A stretch of DNA of 6,345 nucleotides from Pseudomonadota bacterium. GTDB taxonomy: Bacteria > Pseudomonadota > Alphaproteobacteria > Micavibrionales > Micavibrionaceae. The translations under genes and the position numbers were made by a program. Of the stretch, positions 1 through 5,975 are shown in pieces; position 1 is the stretch's first letter; the number at the start of each line of letters is the position of its first letter. The stretch lies in assembly GCA_016198545.1 (NCBI GenBank), contig JACQIJ010000158.1, positions 1-6,345 on the forward strand. Reading direction: 5' to 3'. The notes under the pieces were generated by a model. It searched no databases, was not told the DNA's origin, and saw only the letters and a list, made by a program, of their open reading frames with translations.

Positions 1-47
1 AGCCGCGCTGGCCGTCGATAAACGGCCCATCCATATATAATCTATAA

Positions 48-980
48 TCAGATCGCTTTTTCCAGTTCCGGCAAAACCTGGAACAGGTCGCCGACAAGGC
101 CGTAATCGGCCAACTGGAATATAGGCGCTTCCGGGTCCTTGTTGATGGCGACGATAACCTTGGAATCCTTCATCCCCGCAAGGTGCTGTATCGCGCCGGA
201 AATGCCGACGGCGATGTAAAGGCTCGGCGCGACGACTTTTCCCGTCTGTCCCACTTGTAGATCGTTGGGCACGTATCCGGCATCCACTGCCGCGCGCGAT
301 GCGCCGATGGCAGCATTCAGTTTATCGGCAATGGGTTCGAGGTATTTTTTGAAATTTTCGCCGCTGCCCAGGCCGCGCCCTCCGGAAATGATGATTTTCG
401 CCGTCGCCAGATCGGGCCGTTCGCTTTTGGTCAGTTCCTGCCCGACGAATTTTGCAAGTCCGGCATCGCCTGCGCTGCCTATGGATTCAACGGCTGCGGA
501 CCCCCCGTCGGCGGGCGCGGCGTTGAAAGCCGTCGGGCGGACGGTCAGAATCTTGGGGCTGTCCGTCGATTGCACGGTGGCAAAGACGTTTCCTGCGTAA
601 ATCGGCCGCACGAACGTGTCTGCACTTTCGATGCCCGTGATATCCGAAATCTGTTGTACATCCAGAAGGGCGGCTGCGCGCGGCATGACGTTCTTGCCGA
701 AAAAAGACGCCGGCGCGAGGATGTGGCTGTATTTCCCAGCCAGCGTGACAATCAGGGCCGCTATGTTTTCCGCCAGCGAGTGCGCGTAAGCGGCGTCATC
801 GGCATGCAGGACTTTAGCAACGCCCGAAACCTTGGCTGCAGCCTGCGCCGCGCCGGAAGCCCCCGATCCCGCGACAAGGACATGAGCGTCCCTATCCAGC
901 TTCAGCGCGGCGGATACCACGGGGAGCGTCGCGGCATTCAGGGATTTATTATCATGTTCGGCGATGATCAGGACTGACAT
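48..980 (-). CDS. etfA: Electron transfer flavoprotein, alpha subunit
   Basis: This is the FAD-binding subunit of the soluble EtfAB heterodimer, which takes electrons from acyl-CoA and other flavin dehydrogenases and passes them to ETF-quinone oxidoreductase. The 310 residues match the usual family length. The N-terminal domain (about 1-185) carries the typical stretch around G95-KNVMPRAAALL and Q110-ISDITGI. The C-terminal FAD domain begins near residue 195 with GGRGLGSGENF (200-210), then VGQTG (243-247), and the family signature from L254-Y255 through G262, Q265-H266 to N280. The D-Y-G-x-x-G-D-L segment near residues 292-299 is also present. The start is supported by AAGGAG about 8 bases upstream. 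The gene lies 15 bp downstream of etfB and is surely co-transcribed with it. Nothing looks truncated. The identification is firm. Confidence 0.97.
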   Translation of the reverse strand: MSVLIIAEHDNKSLNAATLPVVSAALKLDRDAHVLVAGSGASGAAQAAAKVSGVAKVLHADDAAYAHSLAENIAALIVTLAGKYSHILAPASFFGKNVMPRAAALLDVQQISDITGIESADTFVRPIYAGNVFATVQSTDSPKILTVRPTAFNAAPADGGSAAVESIGSAGDAGLAKFVGQELTKSERPDLATAKIIISGGRGLGSGENFKKYLEPIADKLNAAIGASRAAVDAGYVPNDLQVGQTGKVVAPSLYIAVGISGAIQHLAGMKDSKVIVAINKDPEAPIFQLADYGLVGDLFQVLPELEKAI

Positions 981-995
981 TACGGGGCTCCTTAA

Positions 996-1745
996 TTATA
1001 TGACTTTGGCTTCGGTTTTCAGCTTGTCGATCAGTTGCCGGGCGTTTTCGACCTTTATGCCGGCCTTGCGCTTCGGCGGCTCGCTGATCCTGACCGTTTT
1101 GTAGCGGGGCTTGATGTCCACGCCCATATCCGCCGCGGACAGGATGTCCAGAGGCTTCTTCTTCGCCTTCATGATGTTCGGCAGCGTGGCAAAGCGCGGC
1201 GTATTGAGGCGTAAATCCGCTGTGATAACCGCGGGCAGGCCGACTTCCAGCGTTTCCAGACCGCCGTCGATTTCGCGGATGATTTTTGCTTTTCCATCCC
1301 CGGGTTCGATTTTGGAGGCAAAGGTTGCCTGCGCCCAGCCCAGAAGGCCGGCCAGCATCTGGCCGGTCTGGTTATGGTCGTTGTCGATAGCCTGTTTTCC
1401 CATGATGACCAGTTGCGGTTTTTCCCTGTCGCAAACGGCTTTTAAAAGCTTCGCCACGGCCAGAGGCTGCAATTCATCATCCGTCTGTATATGGATGGCG
1501 CGGTCCGCGCCCATGGCAAGGGCCGTGCGCAGCGTTTCCTGGCATGCCGCCGGGCCGGCGGTAACCGCCACAACTTCCTGCGCCTTGCCCGATTCCTTTA
1601 TCTTGATGGCTTCCTCGACGGCTATTTCACAGAAAGGATTCATCGACATCTTGACGTTAGCCGTTTCCACGCCCGTGCCGTCGGCTTTGACCCGCACCGT
1701 GACGTAGGCATCCACAACCCGCTTGATAGGAACAAGAATTTTCAT
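996..1745 (-). CDS. etfB: Electron transfer flavoprotein, beta subunit
   Basis: This is the small, AMP-binding subunit of EtfAB and contains the loop that docks onto partner dehydrogenases. Its 249 residues are the normal length. It opens with MKILVPIKRVVD and has MNPFCEIAVEEA (35-46), as in well-known homologues. It has GKQAIDNDHNQTGQM (116-130), part of the nucleotide-binding region. The ETF-beta signature lies around IDGGLETLEVGLPAVIT (159-175). The recognition loop PRFATLPNIMKAKKK follows at 183-197; L188 corresponds to the docking Leu (Leu195) of the human protein, and K193 and K196 correspond to its methylated lysines. It is the first gene of the etfBA pair. Its start faces the response-regulator gene across a roughly 100-bp divergent gap. 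No strong promoter hexamers stand out upstream, and the ribosome binding site (ACGAG) is weak. Confidence 0.97.
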   Translation of the reverse strand: MKILVPIKRVVDAYVTVRVKADGTGVETANVKMSMNPFCEIAVEEAIKIKESGKAQEVVAVTAGPAACQETLRTALAMGADRAIHIQTDDELQPLAVAKLLKAVCDREKPQLVIMGKQAIDNDHNQTGQMLAGLLGWAQATFASKIEPGDGKAKIIREIDGGLETLEVGLPAVITADLRLNTPRFATLPNIMKAKKKPLDILSAADMGVDIKPRYKTVRISEPPKRKAGIKVENARQLIDKLKTEAKVI

Positions 1746-1852
1746 GACTCGTTTACTTAACCCATTAATGTTTGGTTGATTTTTCCCGTCAGGGGCTTCA
1801 TTCTAGATTGTCGGGCTGGAACGGGCAAGAGTTCAGGAAAAGGAATACAGAT

Positions 1853-2461
1853 TTGTCGGAGGCCAAAAAGTCGCAGCAGCCAAAGCCGAATATGCCGCAA
1901 TCGCAGCGGCAGAAGCAGGCCTATGCGCTCAGCAGTTTCCGGATACTGATCGCCGAGGACTACCCGTTTATGTCAGATCTTATGTCTATGATGCTGAAGG
2001 AATTCGGAGTCGGTCACGTTTTGCACGCTGTCAGCGGGGCCGAAGCGAAGGAAATGCTGATGCTGTTCAATTCCGAATCTGCGGATTCGCGCAATGCGGT
2101 GGATATCGTCGTCGTCGACTGGCTTATGCCCGAAAGCGACGGGCCGGATCTTATCAAGTGGATACGCGAACACCGTAAAAATACAGTCAAATTTTTACCG
2201 GTCATCCTGTGCAGCGCCTACGCCAGCGAAGACGTTGTGCGCGTGGCCCGCGATACGGGCGCGAACGAGGCGCTGGTGAAGCCGCTATCGGCGGAAAAAC
2301 TGGCAAAGCGGATTTTGTACGTTGTCGACAATCCTCGTTCATTTATAAAGTCGCCTGATTTCTTCGGCCCGGACCGCCGGCGGAAGGAACAGGCGTTCGA
2401 AGGCGAGGACAGGCGGAAAATGCAGACCGAAGCCATCAAGGAGCACCATGAGCAACTCTGA
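1853..2461 (+). CDS. Single-domain response regulator (CheY-like REC protein)
   Basis: A receiver domain occupies most of the protein, with no DNA-binding or enzymatic output domain. The frame is open from a TTG at 1772, but I prefer the TTG at 1853: AGGA at 1841-1844 lies 8 bases upstream, and the 1772 codon lacks a purine tract. ATG 1892 is another option. From 1853 the protein has 202 residues. Numbered that way, the acidic pair is E35-D36, the phospho-acceptor is D89 in DIVVVDWLMP, the conserved Ser/Thr position is S121 (LCSAY), and the invariant Lys is K143 in VKP. The aromatic switch position, three before that Lys, is Ala140. About 25 Gln/Lys/Pro-rich residues precede the domain. A charged tail contains FFGPDRRRK and then GEDRRK, a tail type I recall from alphaproteobacterial regulators. 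It overlaps the downstream Hpt-like gene by 14 bp, which suggests translational coupling. Target and kinase are unknown. Confidence 0.85.
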   Translation: MSEAKKSQQPKPNMPQSQRQKQAYALSSFRILIAEDYPFMSDLMSMMLKEFGVGHVLHAVSGAEAKEMLMLFNSESADSRNAVDIVVVDWLMPESDGPDLIKWIREHRKNTVKFLPVILCSAYASEDVVRVARDTGANEALVKPLSAEKLAKRILYVVDNPRSFIKSPDFFGPDRRRKEQAFEGEDRRKMQTEAIKEHHEQL

Positions 2462-2969
2462 ACAGGAAAAGAAAGACAACATGGTGGAAGTGTACCACCG
2501 GGTGAACCGCCTGAAACTGAAGGCCGGGGCATTATCACTGCATGATGGCCCGGGATTCATAGATCCTGCCGCCATCAAGCGCGCCCAGACTGTGATTCAG
2601 AAACGCGAGTCCCTTTATCTTAACGAAGTGGAGAAAGAGCTCCTGGCGCTTGAAAAAGCATGGGACAAGGCAAAGGTCGCCACGGAGGATAAGCAGGCAA
2701 AGGCCGCAATAGAAAAAGTTTATCACGAGGCCAACCATATAAAAGATCTCGCCGAGACATTCGGCTATGAACTGATGCAGCATTTCGGACAGTCTCTGCG
2801 CGAGTTTGCGAATCGCGTCGCTGTCAAAAAGGAGGAACACCACATCATCGTACAGGCGCACATTGACGTGATGTGGGTCGTTTACCACGAAAACATCAAG
2901 GACCAGGGCGGCCCGAAAGCCGAAGAACTCAAGAAAATCGTCGCCGTGGCGATTGAGAAATACAGTTGA
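2448..2969 (+). CDS. Hpt-like helical protein, probable phosphorelay partner of the adjacent regulator
   Basis: This is a 173-residue, soluble, almost wholly helical protein with no signal peptide. The ATG at 2448 lies inside the end of the regulator gene and has AAGGAG upstream, so the start is well supported. The N-terminal part (about 11-75) includes VNRLKLKAG, a GPGFIDPAAIKRAQ segment (34-47) and a charged helix. Residues 95-109, ANHIKDLAETFGYEL, line up with the Hpt helix pattern A-H-x-[IL]-K-G-x-A-x-x-F-G. In this alignment N96 sits where the phospho-accepting His belongs, H97 is one position later, and D100 replaces the usual Gly. A further helix holds AHIDVMWVV (137-145) and then KDQGG. 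I recall alphaproteobacterial Hpt-type proteins with the same layout and the expected His. The role as Hpt partner is inferred from this motif and from the overlap with the regulator. Whether it can be phosphorylated is open. Confidence 0.65.
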   Translation: MSNSEQEKKDNMVEVYHRVNRLKLKAGALSLHDGPGFIDPAAIKRAQTVIQKRESLYLNEVEKELLALEKAWDKAKVATEDKQAKAAIEKVYHEANHIKDLAETFGYELMQHFGQSLREFANRVAVKKEEHHIIVQAHIDVMWVVYHENIKDQGGPKAEELKKIVAVAIEKYS

Positions 2970-2972
2970 CAC

Positions 2973-3001
2973 AAAAAAGGATGCCCGTAATCAGGTATCC
3001 T
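2973..3001 (-). terminator. Probable rho-independent terminator downstream of pcs
   Basis: Bases 2978-2985 (AGGATGCC) pair with 2994-3001 (GGTATCCT) across an 8-base loop, giving an 8-bp stem with one G-U pair. Read on the minus strand, the stem runs directly into six T residues (2973-2978), so it is oriented to end transcription from pcs. On the plus strand there is no following T tract, so it is not an obvious terminator for the Hpt-like gene, which ends only a few bases before it. Confidence 0.6.
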
Positions 3002-3008
3002 GAAAATC

Positions 3009-3024
3009 GGAAGAAGAATCTTCC
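3009..3024 (-). terminator. Second stem-loop between the convergent pcs and Hpt-like genes
   Basis: GGAAGA (3009-3014) pairs perfectly with TCTTCC (3019-3024) around a 4-base loop. On the minus strand it is followed by GATTTTC, a short T tract, and lies ahead of the stronger stem at 2978-3001. It could be the first of two tandem terminators for pcs or a transcript-stabilising hairpin. The stem is short, so confidence is limited. Confidence 0.35.
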
Positions 3025-3051
3025 AAAGTCAAAAAAATTCTGCTGTAAATG

Positions 3052-3789
3052 CTATCTTTGCGGGGGCGGTTTGCGCAGCAGGCCGCCTCCCAGTATATAA
3101 AGGCCGATGATGCACAGTGGCGCCGTCACCCACGTTCCCGCGGCCATGTTGTACGTCATCGCGATGGCTGCGAGAACCGACCAGACGACGAGAAGGCACA
3201 GGTTGAATGTTCGCATGCGCTTGACGCGCAGGGGATGTATGAACGGCACGGGCAGGAACGTCAGGACGACCAGACCCGCAACGGCCGTCATCGCGATCCA
3301 CGGCGGCGGCGCCGTCAGGAAAAGGTAGAAAGCGGCCGCATTCCAGATTGCCGGGAATCCCTTGAAATAATTGTCGCGCAGTTTCATTTCCTTGTCGGCG
3401 AAATAGATCGCGCTGGTGAAGACGATGCCGCCGCCGGCAATCAGTTCCATCCCGTGCGGCAGGAATCCGCTTGCGGAAATGGCGTAGGCCGGAACGAAAA
3501 CATAAGTGACAAAATCGACGACCAGGTCCAGGATCTCGCCCGACCAGCGCGGCAGTATTTCCGCGATTTTTATGCGCCGCGCTATGGGGCCGTCTATCGC
3601 ATCGACGAACAGGGCGATGCCCAGCCACATGAACATGCCGCCCCATGCGCCCTGTACGGCTTCCCACAGGGCAAGAAACGCAAGAACGGCGCCGGAGGCC
3701 GTCAAAACATGCAGCATGAAGGCGCCGGTTGCGCGCGCGGCCTCGTCTTCCGTCTCAGATTCTTCCCGAATATGCTCTTTTGCTTTCAT
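3052..3789 (-). CDS. pcs: Phosphatidylcholine synthase (CDP-alcohol phosphatidyltransferase family)
   Basis: The enzyme joins choline directly to CDP-diacylglycerol, giving phosphatidylcholine and CMP in the inner membrane, a route typical of alphaproteobacteria and other host-associated or PC-containing bacteria. The 245 residues fit the family. The CDP-alcohol motif is D63, D66-G67, A70-R71, G84, D88 and D92. The spacing between AR and G is 12 residues instead of the usual 8-9, as I recall for Pcs proteins. The context VDAIDGPIARR, LPRWSGEILDLVVDF and TYVFVPAYA also points to Pcs rather than to phosphatidylserine or phosphatidylglycerol-phosphate synthase. Roughly eight hydrophobic segments follow an acidic cytosolic N-terminus (residues 1-20). 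A GGCGGG tract upstream may serve as ribosome binding site. It starts 36 bp after the tRNA-Arg gene on the same strand and could be transcribed from the same promoter. Confidence 0.92.
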   Translation of the reverse strand: MKAKEHIREESETEDEAARATGAFMLHVLTASGAVLAFLALWEAVQGAWGGMFMWLGIALFVDAIDGPIARRIKIAEILPRWSGEILDLVVDFVTYVFVPAYAISASGFLPHGMELIAGGGIVFTSAIYFADKEMKLRDNYFKGFPAIWNAAAFYLFLTAPPPWIAMTAVAGLVVLTFLPVPFIHPLRVKRMRTFNLCLLVVWSVLAAIAMTYNMAAGTWVTAPLCIIGLYILGGGLLRKPPPQR

Positions 3790-3825
3790 AATAATGCCCG
3801 CCGCTATATCATCCGGTTTTCATTA

Positions 3826-3902
3826 TGGCGTCCCCGAGAGGATTCGAACCTCCGACCTGCGGTTTAGGAAACCGCCGCTCTATCCTGCTGAGCTACGGGG
3901 AC
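3826..3902 (-). tRNA. tRNA-Arg (anticodon CCU)
   Basis: A full cloverleaf can be folded on the minus strand. The acceptor stem is GTCCCCG/CGGGGAC, the D stem is GCTC/GAGC, and the anticodon stem is GCGGT/ACCGC with loop TTCCTAA. That places anticodon CCT at 3866-3868 and decodes AGG. A 5-base variable loop precedes the T arm, which has loop TTCGAAT and one G-U pair at its base. The discriminator is G, and the 3' CCA is encoded in the genome (TGG at 3826-3828). The gene is 77 nt including CCA. No integrase or repeated tRNA 3' end is seen nearby, so there is no sign it serves as an integration site here. Confidence 0.96.
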
Positions 3903-3913
3903 TTTCCGCGTTC

Positions 3914-3943
3914 AACCTAGCCTATATGCCTGTTGAGGCGCAA
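3914..3943 (-). promoter_or_regulatory. Possible promoter for tRNA-Arg (and perhaps pcs)
   Basis: On the minus strand TTGCGC (3938-3943) and TAGGTT (3914-3919) are 18 bases apart. The -10 element ends 11 bases before the mature tRNA 5' end, leaving room for a short leader. Each hexamer matches only about half of the sigma70 consensus, so position is the main support. Confidence 0.3.
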
Positions 3944-3994
3944 GGTTTCCCGTGCCCAGCATATGACATGGAATGTGTAACGGGAAAGGCTCTG

Positions 3995-4003
3995 TGCTAC
4001 AAT
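3995..4003 (+). promoter_or_regulatory. Possible extended -10 promoter for the small exported protein gene
   Basis: TGC followed by TACAAT (3998-4003) fits an extended -10 element (TGnTATAAT) with one mismatch. Transcription would begin near 4010, about 35 bases before the chosen start codon at 4044. No clear -35 hexamer is seen at the usual distance. The site also argues against starting the gene at the upstream ATG at 4002. Confidence 0.35.
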
Positions 4004-4043
4004 GGCATCTAGAGGCGCTTTAATCTGTCAATGCGGGGTTTGT

Positions 4044-4409
4044 ATGATGACGTCATTCAGGAAAGCTTTGATTGCAGGGGGGGTCGTTATCGTTTTATCT
4101 GCCGGGCCGGGAGGAAGCTGGGCGCAGGATCAGCAGGCGTCAGCCCAGCAACAGACGCAACAGGCGACTGCTTTTACTGCCATGAGTAATGCGGGCATGC
4201 CGCCGGGCGCTATCCTGAATACCGGACAGTTTCCGGGGTTCGGCGCGGCATTGCCGGGAGGGCAGGGGGTGCTGTTGCCCGGTCTTGTTCCGCGCGACGG
4301 TCAGCCGCAGGTCAAGAAAGTTTACCGATATGACATACGCAGGGATCCTGCAAAGGCTATCGAGTTGCCGCGCCGCCTGTTCAACAACATCCCCAAGCGC
4401 CGCATGTAG
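4044..4409 (+). CDS. Small exported protein of unknown function
   Basis: I do not recognise this family. The frame is open from an ATG at 4002, but the start at 4044 (or the adjacent ATG at 4047) is preferred: GGGG lies at 4035-4038 and the protein then begins directly with a signal peptide. From 4044 it has 121 residues: MTSFRK, a hydrophobic core LIAGGVVIVLSAG, and a likely signal peptidase I site after SWA (about residue 27). No lipobox Cys is present. The mature part opens with a Gln/Ala-rich, probably disordered stretch (QDQQASAQQQTQQ), then a Gly/Pro-rich middle (GQFPGFGAALPGGQG). It ends in a basic segment with VKKVYRYDIRRDP and LPRRLFNNIPKRRM. It lies 66 bp before rodA on the same strand, with a separate promoter candidate between them. 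A periplasmic role is likely; a link to RodA is only positional. Confidence 0.7.
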   Translation: MMTSFRKALIAGGVVIVLSAGPGGSWAQDQQASAQQQTQQATAFTAMSNAGMPPGAILNTGQFPGFGAALPGGQGVLLPGLVPRDGQPQVKKVYRYDIRRDPAKAIELPRRLFNNIPKRRM

Positions 4410-4436
4410 ACGTTTCTTGTCCTGTGCATCTATAAT
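4407..4436 (+). promoter_or_regulatory. Probable sigma70-type promoter of rodA
   Basis: A perfect -10 TATAAT (4431-4436) lies 18 bases after TAGACG (4407-4412), which matches four of six -35 positions. Transcription would begin near 4443, giving a leader of about 33 bases before the rodA ATG. The -35 overlaps the stop codon of the preceding gene, so rodA need not depend on read-through from it. Confidence 0.5.
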
Positions 4437-4475
4437 GCTTCCGACATCCTGACTTTTTGAGCACATGGAAACGGC

Positions 4476-5606
4476 ATGGCGCGTTCGATTGAAATTCACA
4501 ATGACATGAGTTTGCGGCAGAGATTCCTCCATATAAACTGGGGGCTTGTCGGGATTATTGCTGTTATTGCAGCGGTCGGTTTTACGGCGTTGTATTCGGC
4601 GGCAGGCGGCAACCTTGAACCGTGGGCTTCGCGCCAGATGGTTCGATTCGTATTCGGTATGATGATTATGATGGCTATAGCCGTGACCGACATCAAATTG
4701 TGGCACAAGCTCGCCTATGTCCTCTACGCATGCGGGCTGCTGCTGCTCCTGATTGTAGAAGTCAAGGGTCATATCGGCATGGGCGCGCAGCGATGGATAA
4801 ATCTCGGCTTTATGCAGCTGCAGCCGTCCGAATTGATGAAGCTGGCCGTCGTTATGGCGCTGGCGCGTTACTTTCACAGGGTCGACGGGTCGGATGCGCG
4901 CAGGATTTTTTTGCTCCTTCCGGCGGCGGGCATGATATTGGTTCCCGTAGGGCTTGTTCTGGTGCAGCCGGATCTGGGCACGGCAGGGACTATTCTGATG
5001 GCGGGAACGGCCGTGTTTTTTGTCGCGGGCGCGCCGCTGTGGCTTTTTATAGGCGGGATTGCGGCGGGTCTGGCGGCGCTTCCGGTGGCCTGGCACTTTC
5101 TGCATGATTACCAGAAACAGAGGGTGCTGACCTTCATGAACCCCGAATCGGATCCTCTGGGGGCCGGATATCACATTATGCAGTCTAAGATCGCTCTTGG
5201 TTCCGGCGGGTTCGGCGGCCGCGGCTTTCTTAAGGGGACGCAAAGCCATCTGAATTTCCTGCCGGAAAAGCAGACGGATTTTATCTTTACGCTCTGGGCG
5301 GAAGAATGGGGCCTTATAGGCGGAATCGTTTTGCTGATTTTGTTCGGATCGGTTTTTGTCTACTGCGCGTGGATTGCGATGCGTTGCCGCCATACATTCG
5401 GGCGGATCATGGCGTTCGGCCTGATGATCAATTTTTCACTTTACGTTTTAATTAACGTGTCTATGGTCATGGGGCTTATACCCGTCGTGGGCGTTCCCCT
5501 GCCGCTGGTATCGTATGGGGGCACGGCGATGCTTTCAGTCCTGATCGGCTTTGGCCTGATCATGTCGTGCCATATTTACCGCGACGCAAAGGTTCCGCGC
5601 GGCTGA
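4476..5606 (+). CDS. rodA: RodA, SEDS-family peptidoglycan glycosyltransferase (rod-shape determination)
   Basis: RodA polymerises lipid II into glycan strands during lateral wall growth, working in the inner membrane with the transpeptidase PBP2. The 376 residues and about ten hydrophobic segments fit the SEDS family. Diagnostic stretches are GAQRWINLGFMQLQPSELMKLA (104-124, E119), VQPDLGTAG (163-171), FLPEKQTDFIFTLWAEEWG (261-279) and PLPLVSYGGTAML (341-353). D268 matches the Asp shown to be essential in RodA homologues. The extended QRWINLG and PSELMK context favours RodA over FtsW. The ATG at 4476 has GGAAA shortly upstream, whereas the in-frame ATG at 4506 has no purine tract. Unlike the common mreBCD-mrdA-rodA order, the gene before it is the small exported protein. 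Its stop lies 8 bp from the end of the convergent grxD. Confidence 0.93.
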   Translation: MARSIEIHNDMSLRQRFLHINWGLVGIIAVIAAVGFTALYSAAGGNLEPWASRQMVRFVFGMMIMMAIAVTDIKLWHKLAYVLYACGLLLLLIVEVKGHIGMGAQRWINLGFMQLQPSELMKLAVVMALARYFHRVDGSDARRIFLLLPAAGMILVPVGLVLVQPDLGTAGTILMAGTAVFFVAGAPLWLFIGGIAAGLAALPVAWHFLHDYQKQRVLTFMNPESDPLGAGYHIMQSKIALGSGGFGGRGFLKGTQSHLNFLPEKQTDFIFTLWAEEWGLIGGIVLLILFGSVFVYCAWIAMRCRHTFGRIMAFGLMINFSLYVLINVSMVMGLIPVVGVPLPLVSYGGTAMLSVLIGFGLIMSCHIYRDAKVPRG

Positions 5607-5614
5607 TAAATGGA

Positions 5615-5959
5615 TTACGCCGCCGTTATTTCGTTGATGCGTATCCCTTTTTCCACCAGCACGTGATGAAGCTCTCCGCTTTCATACATCTCACGCACGA
5701 TATCCGCCCCGCCGATAAATTCGCCCTTTACGTACAGCTGCGGTATGGTAGGCCAGTTTGTGAACTGCTTGATCGCCTGCCGGACCGTGCTGTCTTCCAG
5801 AACGTTGATGTCTCTGAAAGGCACGCCCAGTTGAGACAGTATCTGCACCATTGCGGCAGAAAATCCGCACATGGGGAAGGCAGCGGTTCCTTTCATGTAT
5901 AGAACGATATTATGGCTGCTTATGTCACGCCTGATGCGGTCGAATATGATGTTCTGCAT
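5615..5959 (-). CDS. grxD: Monothiol CGFS glutaredoxin (Grx4/GrxD type)
   Basis: This is a cytosolic glutaredoxin that binds a glutathione-ligated [2Fe-2S] cluster as a dimer or as a heterodimer with BolA, and serves cluster delivery and iron sensing. The 114 residues form a single domain. They show K23 in YMKGT, the active motif C31-G-F-S34 in FPMCGFSA, WPTIPQLY (69-76) with the cis-Pro P73, and GEFIGGADI (79-87) with the glutathione-contacting Gly pair. The preceding bolA gene, 39 bp upstream on the same strand, is its usual partner. GGGAGAG lies about 7 bases before the ATG as ribosome binding site. No internal terminator with a T tract separates the two genes, so a bicistronic message is likely. 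The gene is complete and typical. Confidence 0.95.
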   Translation of the reverse strand: MQNIIFDRIRRDISSHNIVLYMKGTAAFPMCGFSAAMVQILSQLGVPFRDINVLEDSTVRQAIKQFTNWPTIPQLYVKGEFIGGADIVREMYESGELHHVLVEKGIRINEITAA

Positions 5960-5975
5960 AGTGGCTACTCTCCCT

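Noticed and set aside
10..27. Perfect 6-bp stem-loop (GGCCGT/ACGGCC) downstream of etfA as a terminator
   Set aside because: No T tract follows on either strand. It may be a weak or rho-dependent end, but the sequence does not support a call.
1..47. Short open frames on the minus strand beginning at bases 34 and 30, as a possible gene downstream of etfA
   Set aside because: Only about 10 codons are in the window, neither start has a ribosome binding site, and the peptide is not recognisable.
36..48. Two TATAAT hexamers in tandem on the plus strand, as a promoter antisense to etfA
   Set aside because: No -35 element can be placed because the window ends, and AT-rich gaps often give such matches.
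3049..3867. Long plus-strand frame opposite pcs and the tRNA
   Set aside because: It runs through the tRNA gene and is antisense to a firmly identified gene; its composition is that of a shadow frame.
3826..3902. tRNA-Arg as an integration site for a mobile element
   Set aside because: No integrase, no repeat of the tRNA 3' end and no change in gene character are seen on either side within the window.
4047..4056. 10-bp perfect palindrome ATGACGTCAT at the start of the small exported gene, as an operator
   Set aside because: It lies within codons just after the start, has no second copy or flanking half-site, and could occur by chance.
4140..5393. 417-codon minus-strand frame opposite the small exported gene and rodA
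   Set aside because: It is rich in Arg, His and Gln with no recognisable domain and mirrors the codons of rodA, a typical shadow.
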